NCBI GenBank assembly: GCA_046596055.1
Contig: JBKJNH010000272.1
Span: 1 to 7,794, forward strand
Reading direction: 5' to 3'
From: JANPEF01 sp046596055
GTDB taxonomy: Bacteria; Eisenbacteria; RBG-16-71-46; DASYSL01
DNA: 7,794 nt
The position numbers and the translations under genes were made by a program. The notes under the pieces were generated by a model, which had not been told where the DNA came from, did not search any database, and was given only the letters and a program-made list of their open reading frames with translations. This document shows positions 1 to 7,195 of this stretch, piece after piece (positions within the stretch are counted from its first letter, which is position 1; each line of letters begins with the position of its first letter).

Positions 1-1248
1 CGCCACGAAGCGCCGCGCGAGTTTCGTCGCAATAAACTTCGCAGTCGCCGGGTGGGTCGCGAGCAAATCCAGCACGCGCTCTCCATCCGCCTTGCCGCCC
101 GCGTCAATGGTCTTGCCAAGCACCACCTTGGGGTCGTTGTCGTGCATGCCTGCGTTGAACTGGAAGCTGCCGCCATCCCTGGGCCGGTCGATCGTCCAGC
201 CGGTAAACGCCCGGGCCACCGCAATGACGTCGGCCTGCGTGTATCCGGCATCCACACCCAACGTGTGCAGTTCCATCAGCTCACGCGCGTAGTTCTCATT
301 CAGGCCTCGATTCCGAAGCTGCTGGATGCGCTCTGCCGGTGTCTGGTTCCCCTGCGCGTTTTGTGGGGGCGTCTGAACGCGACCTCGACCCCGGCCACGT
401 AACGCCGCCTGCTGCTGGCGCGCGGCAAGCCCCTCCGCCTGCTTCTGCGCGGCCTTCGGATCAACGCTCTGGAAGTTGTCCAGGTAGAAGAGCATCGCCG
501 GACTTTCGGCTACCGCACCGAGCATGTCGCGGAAGTTGCCAAGCACATAGGGACGAATAGCCTCGCGCTCGTACTCCGTCAGATACACCCGCACCTGGCC
601 TTTGCCCGAGAACACATTGAAGTGGTTGAACCAGAAGTCCACCAGCACTTCCTCAAGCTGGCGCTCAGACGCGATCGCCCGCACCAGTCGCGCCTGCATC
701 AGGTCCTGCAGGATCTGTTGCTCCTTCTGGCGCGCCGCGCGCAACTCAGGCGACTGGTTCCGGTCCTGTGGGCGCTGTGGCGCGCCCGCCATCGTCGGAT
801 CACCAGCCATCGTCTGTCCGGCCATCGTCTGTCCGGATGTGGTCTGGCCAGCGGCCCCCGCTCGTGCAGGCTGATTGGCCTGGGCGCGCTGCTCCGCCCG
901 CCGTAACTGCTCGGCCGGACCGTAATAGTCACGCGCGAGTTCCGCGGTGGAAAGACTAATGGTCGGATACGCGGCCAGTCGCGCCTTCAGGCCGGCGTCT
1001 TCGATCCGCTCAGGATGCAGCTGTTGCTCGATGTACGCGGTCACCGTCATCTGCTGCACGCGGGCGATGTCACCAGGAGACGGGCCGTAACCGAGACGGT
1101 TCAGCACATGCGCCACCGTCGCATCGTCGGCCGAGCGGGGCACGGCACTCGATCCCTTTTGGGCGATAACGACCGGCGCGAGAAGGACCACCGCCAACGC
1201 CACCACAGCGCCCGCCGTGCGTCCGAAGACTCCTGGGTAATTTGTCAT
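1..1248 (-). CDS. DUF1800 family secreted protein (3' end outside window)
   Basis: The reading frame is open from an ATG at 1248 to the left edge (416 codons seen, no stop). AGAGG lies four bases before the ATG. Residues 1-29 form a signal peptide: R10, a hydrophobic stretch of about 11-28, then VIA before Q30, so export is expected. The mature part matches DUF1800: HVLNRLGYGPSPGDI near the start, FWFNHFNVFSGKGQV in the middle, then ELMELHTLGVDAGYTQADV, ARAFTGWTID and a HDNDPKVVLGK segment. The family runs roughly 450-600 residues, so mainly the C-terminal part is missing. Two low-complexity inserts interrupt the domain: TMAGQ-like repeats at about 128-160 and a Q/R-rich stretch at about 268-307. 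The biochemical role of DUF1800 is not established; its genes often neighbour DUF1501 genes, and one could follow beyond the left edge. It points away from the defence genes and is probably unrelated chromosomal flank. Confidence 0.93.
   Translation of the reverse strand, partial: MTNYPGVFGRTAGAVVALAVVLLAPVVIAQKGSSAVPRSADDATVAHVLNRLGYGPSPGDIARVQQMTVTAYIEQQLHPERIEDAGLKARLAAYPTISLSTAELARDYYGPAEQLRRAEQRAQANQPARAGAAGQTTSGQTMAGQTMAGDPTMAGAPQRPQDRNQSPELRAARQKEQQILQDLMQARLVRAIASERQLEEVLVDFWFNHFNVFSGKGQVRVYLTEYEREAIRPYVLGNFRDMLGAVAESPAMLFYLDNFQSVDPKAAQKQAEGLAARQQQAALRGRGRGRVQTPPQNAQGNQTPAERIQQLRNRGLNENYARELMELHTLGVDAGYTQADVIAVARAFTGWTIDRPRDGGSFQFNAGMHDNDPKVVLGKTIDAGGKADGERVLDLLATHPATAKFIATKLARRFVA
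788..850. repeat. Short tandem repeat inside the DUF1800 gene
   Basis: The 15-base unit GCCATCGTCTGTCCG occurs twice back to back at 806-820 and 821-835. It is flanked by a diverged 18-base relative at 788-805 and a degenerate copy at 836-850. The unit is in frame and encodes the G-Q-T-M-A repeats of the linker insert in the DUF1800 protein. This fits replication slippage in a tolerant surface loop. Confidence 0.75.
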
Positions 1249-1309
1249 ACAACCTCTTGGACCCACCCCGACGCAGGATGGTAAAACGGGCGAAGCCGGG
1301 ATTGGCGGT
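1249..1309. promoter_or_regulatory. Divergent intergenic region between DUF1800 gene and drmD
   Basis: Only 61 bases separate the two divergent start codons, so both promoters must lie here or inside the neighbouring genes. On the plus strand TTGGAC at 1257-1262 and TAAAAC at 1282-1287 resemble -35 and -10 boxes, but the spacing of 19 is long and the match weak, so I do not claim a mapped promoter. On the minus strand the DUF1800 gene has a good ribosome-binding site. No clear operator is visible. Confidence 0.35.
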
Positions 1310-4300
1310 ATGGCACAATTCCGGCACCCCATGCCGGTAGCTGCCGACATTCCCCCCGCCCAGGGCGACATCGTCCGCGTTCGCTCACGGCGCTACCTGG
1401 TTGAAGAGGTGGCCCTGCCGATCGAGCCTGGCGACGACCACCTGGTTCGCCTCTCGTGCCTGGAAGACGACGCCGAGGGCGAAGAACTGCAGGTGCTGTG
1501 GCAGAGCGAGGTGGATGCCGAGCGCATGGCCGAGGCCGACTGGTCGAAGTTGTCGAAGGGCGAGTTCGATTCAACCGCGCACTTTGCCGCGTACTACCGC
1601 ACGCTGCGCTGGAACACGGTTACCTCCACCGACCCGAAGCTGTTCCAGGCGCCGTACCGCGCGGGAATCCGCATTGACGCGTATCAGCTCGAGCCGCTTC
1701 GCAAGGCGCTGCTGCTGCCGCGCGTCAACCTGTTCATTGCAGATGACGTGGGCTTGGGAAAGACGATTGAAGCGGGCCTCATCGTGCGCGAGTTGCTCAT
1801 GCGCCAGCGTGTCCGTCGCATCGTCGTAGCCGCGCCTCCGTCTGTGGTGCTCCAGTGGAAGGAAGAACTCGACCAGCGCTTCGGGTTGACGTTCGTGGTG
1901 TTCGACCGCGACTACCTGCGCCGCATGCGTATGGAGCGTGGTTACGCGGTGAACCCGTGGACCACCCACTCGCGGTTTATCGTCTCGCACCACCTGCTGC
2001 GCGATGAGGACTACGCGTCCACCCTGCGCGCCTGGCTCGATAACGATTCCAGTGGCAGCCTATTGATCTTGGACGAAGCCCACAACGCCGCGCCGGCCAG
2101 CGGCACACGGTACGCGGTGGATTCACAGTTCACCAAGTCCATCCGAGAGCTGGCGCCAAAGTTCGAACATCGGCTGTTCCTGTCGGCCACGCCGCACAAC
2201 GGTCACTCGAACAGCTTTTCGTCGCTGCTCGAGATCCTCGACCCGCAGCGCTTTTGTCGTGGTGTTCCGGTGGAATCCGCGACGCAGCTCGAGCCGGTGA
2301 TGGTTCGCCGGCTCAAGGACGACCTGCGGAAGATGGTCGGGGGGTTTCCGGAGCGGCACCCGGTTGAGGTGATCCTTGATGGCCTTGCGCCCGAGTCAGC
2401 GGAGCTCGAACTCCCGCGGCTGCTTGACGAGTATCGTCAGGCGCGGGATGAACGCCTCAAGGGCGCATCGAAGTCTGTGCAGAGCGCGTCGGCGCTTGTG
2501 CTCTGCAATTTGCAGAAGCGGTTGCTGTCGTCCGTTGAGGCGTTCGCCTGCACGCTCGCGGTCCATCGCCGAGCTTTTGAGGCGGCGGCGAAGGCGGCAC
2601 CGGCAGTGCCGGCCGCAGCAAGCCTTGCGCAGCTTCGGCTGTTGACCTCGGCGCCAGGGGCAGACGATGACCGCGGTGTGATTGGGGAAGAGGAGCTGCG
2701 GGCAGAAGACGAGGCGGCCATCGAGGCGGCCACCCGCAAGGCGGAAGCACCGGGCAATGCTTCGAGCCCGGAAGGAGGGCTTGCGAGAGAGCGGGACCTC
2801 CTGGCTCGCATGACGGATCTGGCTAACGCCGCCAGGGGCACCGCCGACGCGAAGGTGCGGCACCTGGTGGAGTGGGTGCAGGGTCATCCGAACGAGCGAG
2901 TGCTCGTGTTCACCGAATATGCCGACACCAAGCGGTATCTCGAGAAGCAGTTGCGCGCGATTCTGACGCCGGGCAGGGAAGCCGATCCGCGCATCGCGAC
3001 CTTCCATGGTGGCATGATCGATGAGGCGCGTGAGGATGTGAAACGCGCCTTCAACGCCGAGGTGGCCAAACATCCGTTGCGTGTCCTGATTGCGACCGAC
3101 GCCGCGCGCGAAGGTGTGAATCTACAGAACAACTGCGCGAATCTGTTTCACTTCGACGTCCCGTGGAATCCCAGTCGACTTGAGCAGCGCAATGGTCGCA
3201 TCGACAGAAAGCTGCAGCGGTCCCCTGACGTCTGGTGCCATTACTTTGTCTACGCGCAGCGGCCCGAGGATGCCGTGCTCAAGGCTCTGGTGCGCAAGAC
3301 CAAGGTGGTGCGCAGGGAACTCGGCAGTCTGGCGCCCGTGCTCGAAGGGCAACTGGAAGATCGGCTGAGCAATGGGTTCTCGCGAGGGGAGGCTGCGGCG
3401 CTGGCCCTCCAGATCGAGCACGCGGAACTCGACGCCGACCGTCGTCGCGCCGTTGAGAGTGAGCTTGAGTCCACGCGCAAGCGCGAGGTGGACCTCAAGC
3501 GCCAGATCAGCGACCTTCAGGATCTCCTGAAAAAATCGTCCGACTGGCTCCACATCGACAAAGACGATCTGCGTCAAGCCGTCTCCTGCGGCCTCGAACT
3601 CATGGGCGCGAAAGGCCTCAGTCCATACGTGGGGCAAGACGTAGGGCAGGCCTTCAGGCCTGCCGACACCTTCACCCTCCCAACCCAGGTGACTACCCTC
3701 GACACCGACCCGTCCTGGCAGAACACGCTCGACACATTGCGTCCTCCGCGTCGGCGCAACCAGCCGCCGTGGGAATGGCGCAAGGAGAATCCGATCCGTC
3801 CGATCGTGTTTTCCGACCCCGGTTCACTCGACGCGACGACCGTGCATCTGCATCTTGAGCATCGGTTCGTGCAGCGTCTGCTGGCTCGCTTCCGGAGCCA
3901 GGGCTTCACAGAGCACGACCTCGCGCGCGCCTGCATCGGCGTGACGGACGACCCCATCGCGCGTGTGATCCTCCTCGGACGCCTGTCGCTCTATGGCGAT
4001 CGTGCCGCCCGGCTGCACGACGAAGTCCTCGCCGTCGCCGCGCGGTGGGTGGATGTGGATATCCGCAAGGGTTCGCTCAAGCCCTATGCCGACGCCACGC
4101 TCGAAAAGACGCTCGACCTTCTTGAATCAACGATGAGCGATGGCCGGCAGCGGCAATTGCCATCGGAAGTCCGGCGCCGGCTGGCCGGTGGAGCCACGCA
4201 GGATCTGAACGACCTGCGTCCGCTCCTCAAGCAGCAGGCCGACGAACGGGCCGCGCTGGCCATCGAGCAGCTCGGCGCCCGTGGCGTGCAGGAGTCCGCA

Positions 4301-4564
4301 GACATGCGGGCGATTCTCGAAGCGCAGCGGACGCGTATAGAAAAGACGGCGACTCGTCGAGAGCAAGATCTCCAGCAACGCGACCTGTTCGAGCAGGACG
4401 AGTTCAAGCAGCTCCAGGCCGACAAGCGGTACTGGGACCGTCGCCTCGCCGCACTGGCCGGAGAACTCGACACCGAGCCCGCGCGAATTCGACAGAGCTA
4501 CGAAGTCAAGGCCACGCGCTTCGAACCCGTGGGCCTGGTGTATCTCTGGCCCGTGACGGGGTAA
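1310..4564 (+). CDS. drmD: DISARM class 1 SNF2-like helicase DrmD
   Basis: An intact SNF2/superfamily 2 helicase of 1084 residues, near the usual DrmD length (about 1000-1060). Motifs in order: Q-motif-like YQLEPL at 125-130, Walker A DDVGLGKTIEAG at 145-156, DEAH at 255-258, SATPHNGHSNSF from 292, VLVFTEYADT from 531, ATDAAREGVNLQ from 595, and the arginine-finger region QRNGRIDR at 626-633. All key residues are present, so ATPase activity is expected. The N-terminus (GDIVRVRSRRYLVEEV, then RAGIRIDAYQLEPLRKALLL) and SRFIVSHHLLRDEDYA are what I remember of DrmD rather than RapA or other SNF2 proteins. In class 1 DISARM, DrmD acts with DrmA, DrmB, DrmC and the methylase DrmMI in restriction of phage DNA; its individual step is not well defined. 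A second ATG at 1331 (residue 8) is a possible start; neither has a clear ribosome-binding site. Residues 778-785 come from an inserted palindromic repeat. The stop is one base from an opposing stop. Confidence 0.9.
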   Translation: MAQFRHPMPVAADIPPAQGDIVRVRSRRYLVEEVALPIEPGDDHLVRLSCLEDDAEGEELQVLWQSEVDAERMAEADWSKLSKGEFDSTAHFAAYYRTLRWNTVTSTDPKLFQAPYRAGIRIDAYQLEPLRKALLLPRVNLFIADDVGLGKTIEAGLIVRELLMRQRVRRIVVAAPPSVVLQWKEELDQRFGLTFVVFDRDYLRRMRMERGYAVNPWTTHSRFIVSHHLLRDEDYASTLRAWLDNDSSGSLLILDEAHNAAPASGTRYAVDSQFTKSIRELAPKFEHRLFLSATPHNGHSNSFSSLLEILDPQRFCRGVPVESATQLEPVMVRRLKDDLRKMVGGFPERHPVEVILDGLAPESAELELPRLLDEYRQARDERLKGASKSVQSASALVLCNLQKRLLSSVEAFACTLAVHRRAFEAAAKAAPAVPAAASLAQLRLLTSAPGADDDRGVIGEEELRAEDEAAIEAATRKAEAPGNASSPEGGLARERDLLARMTDLANAARGTADAKVRHLVEWVQGHPNERVLVFTEYADTKRYLEKQLRAILTPGREADPRIATFHGGMIDEAREDVKRAFNAEVAKHPLRVLIATDAAREGVNLQNNCANLFHFDVPWNPSRLEQRNGRIDRKLQRSPDVWCHYFVYAQRPEDAVLKALVRKTKVVRRELGSLAPVLEGQLEDRLSNGFSRGEAAALALQIEHAELDADRRRAVESELESTRKREVDLKRQISDLQDLLKKSSDWLHIDKDDLRQAVSCGLELMGAKGLSPYVGQDVGQAFRPADTFTLPTQVTTLDTDPSWQNTLDTLRPPRRRNQPPWEWRKENPIRPIVFSDPGSLDATTVHLHLEHRFVQRLLARFRSQGFTEHDLARACIGVTDDPIARVILLGRLSLYGDRAARLHDEVLAVAARWVDVDIRKGSLKPYADATLEKTLDLLESTMSDGRQRQLPSEVRRRLAGGATQDLNDLRPLLKQQADERAALAIEQLGARGVQESADMRAILEAQRTRIEKTATRREQDLQQRDLFEQDEFKQLQADKRYWDRRLAALAGELDTEPARIRQSYEVKATRFEPVGLVYLWPVTG
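3641..3664. repeat. REP-like palindromic repeat within drmD
   Basis: The sequence reads GTAG followed by a palindrome with arms GGCAGGCCT (3645-3653) and AGGCCTGCC (3656-3664) around TC. It is in frame and encodes V-G-Q-A-F-R-P-A at residues 778-785 of DrmD. The residues just before, YVGQD, partly duplicate it. From memory, this octapeptide and palindrome recur in unrelated proteins of Acidobacteriota, as a dispersed element does. Here it falls in the linker after the helicase core and keeps the frame open. That it is a dispersed repeat is inference, since only one copy lies in the window. Confidence 0.6.
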
Positions 4565-4565
4565 T

Positions 4566-4835
4566 TCAGGCCGCGATCATCGGAGCGAGGTCGGCTGCAC
4601 TGGCTGGTGCCTGTCCGAGTTCCCGAAGTACGGCGTTGAGGGCCGCGAGGGAGACCAGCGATGGCGCCGTGATCTCGATGCCGATGGCCTGATCATCCGA
4701 CGCAAAATCGATGACCAGCCCCGGCTCAGCCCGGCGGCTTCTGACGCTCCGCTGCTGTGCCGTGCGGGGCAGGTAGTAGTACGCCGCAATGGCTACGCCC
4801 TGCCGAAAGCTGACTTCGAGGTACGGCTGTTTCAT
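4566..4835 (-). CDS. Small DUF2283-like protein
   Basis: An 89-residue protein, starting MKQPYLEVSFRQGVAIAAYYYLPR and ending with a run of small hydrophobic residues. I chose the ATG at 4835 because GGAGGG stands about seven bases upstream and because it overlaps the stop of the preceding toxin stub as ATGA, which implies translational coupling. A longer reading from 4934 would instead run through the stub in another frame. The pattern of an early YLEV strand, a central GLVIDFASDDQAIGIEI, and a helical tail resembles DUF2283, small proteins often encoded beside toxins such as DUF4258. No toxin partner is adjacent here. The function is unknown; an antitoxin-like or orphan remnant role is inference. 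Its stop faces the drmD stop with one base between. Confidence 0.65.
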   Translation of the reverse strand: MKQPYLEVSFRQGVAIAAYYYLPRTAQQRSVRSRRAEPGLVIDFASDDQAIGIEITAPSLVSLAALNAVLRELGQAPASAADLAPMIAA

Positions 4836-4954
4836 GGCCGGTCCCTCCAGCCAGTCTTGCCGGCCCACCCCATCTCGGGCACCGACTTCGCCTCGTGACC
4901 GGTCAGGTCGCACTTCAGGCGGCGGGGTAGGCACTCGTCAAGCAGTATGCGCAC
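4832..4954 (-). pseudogene. Truncated DUF5615 PIN-like toxin (N-terminal stub)
   Basis: A 40-codon frame opens with GTG at 4954 inside the end of the DUF433 gene and closes with TGA at 4834-4832. It reads V-R-I-L-L-D-E-C-L-P-R-R-L-K, then TGHEAKSVPEMGWAGK, then TGWRDRP. The first 33 residues match the N-terminus of DUF5615 PIN-like toxins, the usual partners of DUF433 antitoxins, including the first acidic site (LLDE, D6-E7). Family members are about 110-120 residues long. The missing part holds the TVDxNL motif and the other metal-binding acids, so nuclease activity is not expected. Neither other frame downstream restores the missing part before the next gene begins, so an internal deletion is likelier than a frameshift. 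The 17-base overlap with the antitoxin gene and the ATGA overlap with the next gene keep the operon layout. Confidence 0.8.
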
Positions 4955-5165
4955 GGGCGAGGAGTGCATCCTTCGCTTGTTCAAGGGCGGCCACCGCCTG
5001 GTCGCGACTCACCGAAGGAAAATCGTCCAGGAATTCGCCAAGCGGGTCTCCGGCCTCAAGGTAGTCCAGCAACGTCTGGAACGGCACGCGCGTCCCGACG
5101 AACACGGGGGTTCCTCCCATGATGTCGGGATCCCGATGGACTACCGGCTGAGATTGCTCAGGCAT
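4938..5165 (-). CDS. DUF433 domain antitoxin
   Basis: A complete 75-residue protein. DUF433 is a small helix-turn-helix family related to VapB-type antitoxins. The recognisable core is MGGTPVFVGTRVPFQTLLDYL (about 16-36), AGDPLGEFLDDFPSVS (38-53) and a final helix RDQAVAALEQAKDALL. Members normally pair with a DUF5615 PIN-like toxin encoded just downstream with a short overlap. That arrangement is visible here, but the toxin is reduced to a 40-codon stub. The antitoxin is full length and may persist as an autorepressor or as an anti-toxin against a homologous toxin elsewhere, which is inference. The ribosome-binding site is weak: only TAGG, about a dozen bases before the ATG. Confidence 0.92.
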   Translation of the reverse strand: MPEQSQPVVHRDPDIMGGTPVFVGTRVPFQTLLDYLEAGDPLGEFLDDFPSVSRDQAVAALEQAKDALLARAHTA

Positions 5166-5243
5166 ACCCGAAGCCTACCATCGTCTCGGACCCCTGGACC
5201 CCTGGACCGGCCAACGACGGGAAAGTGACCCCTGACGGGGTAG
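5166..5243. other. Intergenic region between DUF433 and nucleotidyltransferase genes
   Basis: These 78 bases hold the DUF433 promoter region, if it has its own, and the end of the upstream two-gene transcript. An octamer tandem, GGACCCCT at 5188-5195 and 5196-5203 plus GGACC at 5204-5208, lies here. A perfect 5-bp hairpin, ACCCC at 5228-5232 with GGGGT at 5237-5241, sits just after the nucleotidyltransferase stop on the minus strand. It is followed by CACTTTCCC rather than a U-run, so it is at best a weak terminator. Confidence 0.45.
5188..5208. repeat. GGACCCCT octamer tandem
   Basis: Two full copies of GGACCCCT and a partial third lie in a row. A closely similar array (GGACCCCA then GGACCC) lies at 7272-7285, so the two arrays flank the antitoxin/nucleotidyltransferase pair in the same orientation. 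Similar octamer runs may be dispersed in the genome; I cannot count them from here. Confidence 0.6.
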
Positions 5244-6074
5244 TCAGGACAACAGGCGTTCAAGGCCCACACGGCAGAGCTGTTGCATTCGGTCAGGATC
5301 AAGCGCTCTGTTCGGGACAATGCGTACCGCGTCTCGAATCGTGTCAGTAACAGTGTCGAACTGAGTCCGGACAGCGGCGCGGAGTTCCCGAAGTGTTCTT
5401 TCCGACAGCGCGACCTTGACGCGCTCGCGCCATAGGTCAGCCATGTTGACAAGCTCTGTGCTGAACAACTCAAGCGTGTCGTGAATGTAGAGCAGGTCGC
5501 CGGCCCGTTTCTCCGGCTTCCGGAGATGAAGCACCAGCATTTTCTGAACGATGAAACTTGGTGGGTTGGGGACACGTACGGTGGCCGGGGACTGGAGGGC
5601 GAACCCATTGTTCGGCCCAATCTCTATGGTCCAGGGTTCGATCAGCAGCAGGTCCAAGTATCGAAGTTTCTGGGCATTGACACCACGGACTTTTGCAGTC
5701 TCATCAGGGCTGCCATCCCGTCGATGAGTGCCGCCGGTGAGTGGCGTCAGGAACTCGGCGTAAAAGCCGTTGGCCTCTGTTCCGAGTTGGTAGTGTGTGA
5801 CCGGAGGGCGCGCCTCGCCTGAAAACTGTTCGGTGAACCCCTTGTTGGCCAAAGCACTCTTGAGATTCGCCTCACGGTGTGAATGGTCCTTGGTGACGAC
5901 GACATCAGCGTCGTAGGTGAAGAGCGGATCGTAGGTGACGGCGCGTGCCTTTGGCGACAGGCGGTGCAGTCGATGGGCCCAGCCCCCGATTATGAGCGTG
6001 GTGTTCAGCGAAGGCCGAAGGGCCTCGATCAACAAGGAAAACTCCGCGCGACCGTCCCTGCCCGCCAATGTCAT
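5244..6074 (-). CDS. GSU2403-family nucleotidyltransferase, probable type IV-like toxin
   Basis: A complete 276-residue protein with the DNA polymerase beta-type nucleotidyltransferase signature: I-G-G-W at 29-32, then D55-A-D57 about 24 residues later, and a likely third acid at E107 (YAEFLTPL). RYLDLLLIEP (about 138-147) and the helix IVQKMLVLHLR with K189-R-A-G-D193 match the GSU2403 / NTP_transf_8 layout and resemble the K..R..KD stretch of AbiEii toxins. AbiEii-type enzymes block growth by transferring nucleotides, in studied cases to tRNA acceptor ends; the substrate of this family is unknown to me. The ATG at 6074 overlaps the upstream antitoxin-like gene stop as ATGA, the usual antitoxin-then-toxin arrangement. 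GAGG stands about ten bases upstream of the start. Catalytic residues look intact. Calling it a toxin rests on context. Confidence 0.87.
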   Translation of the reverse strand: MTLAGRDGRAEFSLLIEALRPSLNTTLIIGGWAHRLHRLSPKARAVTYDPLFTYDADVVVTKDHSHREANLKSALANKGFTEQFSGEARPPVTHYQLGTEANGFYAEFLTPLTGGTHRRDGSPDETAKVRGVNAQKLRYLDLLLIEPWTIEIGPNNGFALQSPATVRVPNPPSFIVQKMLVLHLRKPEKRAGDLLYIHDTLELFSTELVNMADLWRERVKVALSERTLRELRAAVRTQFDTVTDTIRDAVRIVPNRALDPDRMQQLCRVGLERLLS

Positions 6075-7195
6075 GGAAGGAGCCTCGGTTCCAGGACGCG
6101 TTGATAAATGAAGTCAGCCTGGTCCTTCCCTCTTGAGGGATGTGAGGCCACGTCGAGCCACACTTGCAGAATGTCGGCGGCACGGCCTCGCGCGGACATC
6201 ACCTGCCCGCGAAACACGGATTCCTTGGCCCGTGGGATTCGCAGAACCACATCTGGAATTTCGCCAGGAAGTGCGCGGACCACCCCCATGCGTTGGAGGC
6301 CATCGTCGTTGAAGTCCGGCACGTAGACATGGACGGGCGCGCCGGACACATGGTTGAGCCCATGGGCACGAGCAGCAGCGAACAGGCCGAGGCAGGCGCG
6401 TCCTCCGTAGGCCTTCATCGCATCGGCGATCTGGTGGTCGGCGTCTTCGGGGATGAGCCATCGAACGGGCATTTCCCTGGCTGGCCGCTTATAGACTGCG
6501 GCCCAACGGTCGAGCAGATCACGCACTCGTACGAGCTCTATCAATTCATTGGATTCGTGCAGGAAGCCTTCGTGTTTCAGCTGCTCCAGCAGTCTGTAGG
6601 CACTCATGACCGATACCTTGGCTTCTTTCGCCAGCTCAGAAGCGTTTCGATAGTGCCCGACGGGAATGTTGAGCATGTCCGGTTCGTTCAACCGGCCGGC
6701 CAATAGGACCTTCAGCATCCATTGGTTGCGGTCCGAAAAGAGGTCTGGAGCTGGTGCAGACATTGCCGGCTGATGGGGAAGCATCGCGGGCTCGGCATTG
6801 AGTTCCTGCAGGTCATGAGCGGAAAAACTGCGCCGTCCGTCGAGGTCGAATATTCCGGCGGCAACGTCAGGTGCGTATCGTTCGGCAAACTCTAGTACGA
6901 CACTTGCGGCTTTCCTGGAGACTCTGGGCGCGGCCACGATGGCGACGATGTCTGACTTGTCGGGGTAGTGCTTGGCACGCGCTCTGACTTCAAGAATTGC
7001 CTGGGAGAGGAGTGGAATCATTCGATCGGGGCGACCTTCGGGCGCCACTTTGACTCCGATAATGGAGCTACGCCCCTCTCGAAGGGCGACCAGGTCGTAG
7101 CCACGGATAACCGGGTGCGGGCTCTCGTGGATCAAGAAGCCAAGTTCGCGAAACGCGTTTGCGACAAGCTCGTGGTACCGGGGGTTCTTTTCCAT
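6071..7195 (-). CDS. AbiEi-type antitoxin/repressor with N-terminal nuclease-like domain
   Basis: A 374-residue protein in three parts. Residues 1-125 have the alpha-beta order of a PD-(D/E)XK fold: helix YHELVANAFRELGF, GYDLVA with D34, then SIIGVKV with K49, helix LLSQAILEVRARAKHY with Q65, and strand DIVAIVAAP. The acid expected two places before K49 is G47, so cleavage looks lost. Residues 157-215 form a winged helix (NASELAKEAKVSVMSAYRLLEQLKHEGFL). Residues 225-374 resemble the AbiEi C-terminal domain (YGGRACLGLFAAARAHGLNH, VHVYVP, then GRAADILQVWLDV). AbiEi proteins neutralise the paired nucleotidyltransferase and repress their own promoter. I chose the ATG at 7195, just before the first helix; in-frame ATGs at 7207 and 7213 are alternatives, and none has a clear ribosome-binding site. 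Further upstream the frame stays open only because it lies opposite drmMI. Parts are less GC-rich than drmD (6541-6600 is 30/60 GC by hand). Confidence 0.85.
   Translation of the reverse strand: MEKNPRYHELVANAFRELGFLIHESPHPVIRGYDLVALREGRSSIIGVKVAPEGRPDRMIPLLSQAILEVRARAKHYPDKSDIVAIVAAPRVSRKAASVVLEFAERYAPDVAAGIFDLDGRRSFSAHDLQELNAEPAMLPHQPAMSAPAPDLFSDRNQWMLKVLLAGRLNEPDMLNIPVGHYRNASELAKEAKVSVMSAYRLLEQLKHEGFLHESNELIELVRVRDLLDRWAAVYKRPAREMPVRWLIPEDADHQIADAMKAYGGRACLGLFAAARAHGLNHVSGAPVHVYVPDFNDDGLQRMGVVRALPGEIPDVVLRIPRAKESVFRGQVMSARGRAADILQVWLDVASHPSRGKDQADFIYQRVLEPRLLP

Noticed and set aside
1321..1337. CCGGCA/TGCCGG inverted repeat just after the drmD start as an operator
   Set aside because: It lies within the coding sequence, has only 6-bp arms, and such short G/C repeats are common at this base composition.
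2396..3073. 225-residue minus-strand open frame inside drmD
   Set aside because: It is antisense to an intact helicase with all motifs, has no recognisable domain, and is expected from high GC. The frame at 3122-3637 is rejected for the same reason.
4836..4934. N-terminal extension of the DUF2283-like protein from an ATG at 4934
   Set aside because: The extension is proline/arginine-rich and out of frame with the DUF5615 stub that clearly occupies this DNA. The ATG at 4835 has a ribosome-binding site and ATGA coupling.
5228..5241. Intrinsic terminator after the nucleotidyltransferase gene
   Set aside because: The 5-bp stem is short and lacks a following U-run on the minus strand.
4554..5242. 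Direct repeat TGACGGGGTA at 4554-4563 and 5233-5242 as an insertion duplication
   Set aside because: Chance 10-base repeats are expected in a window of this size, and the similarity does not extend further upstream.
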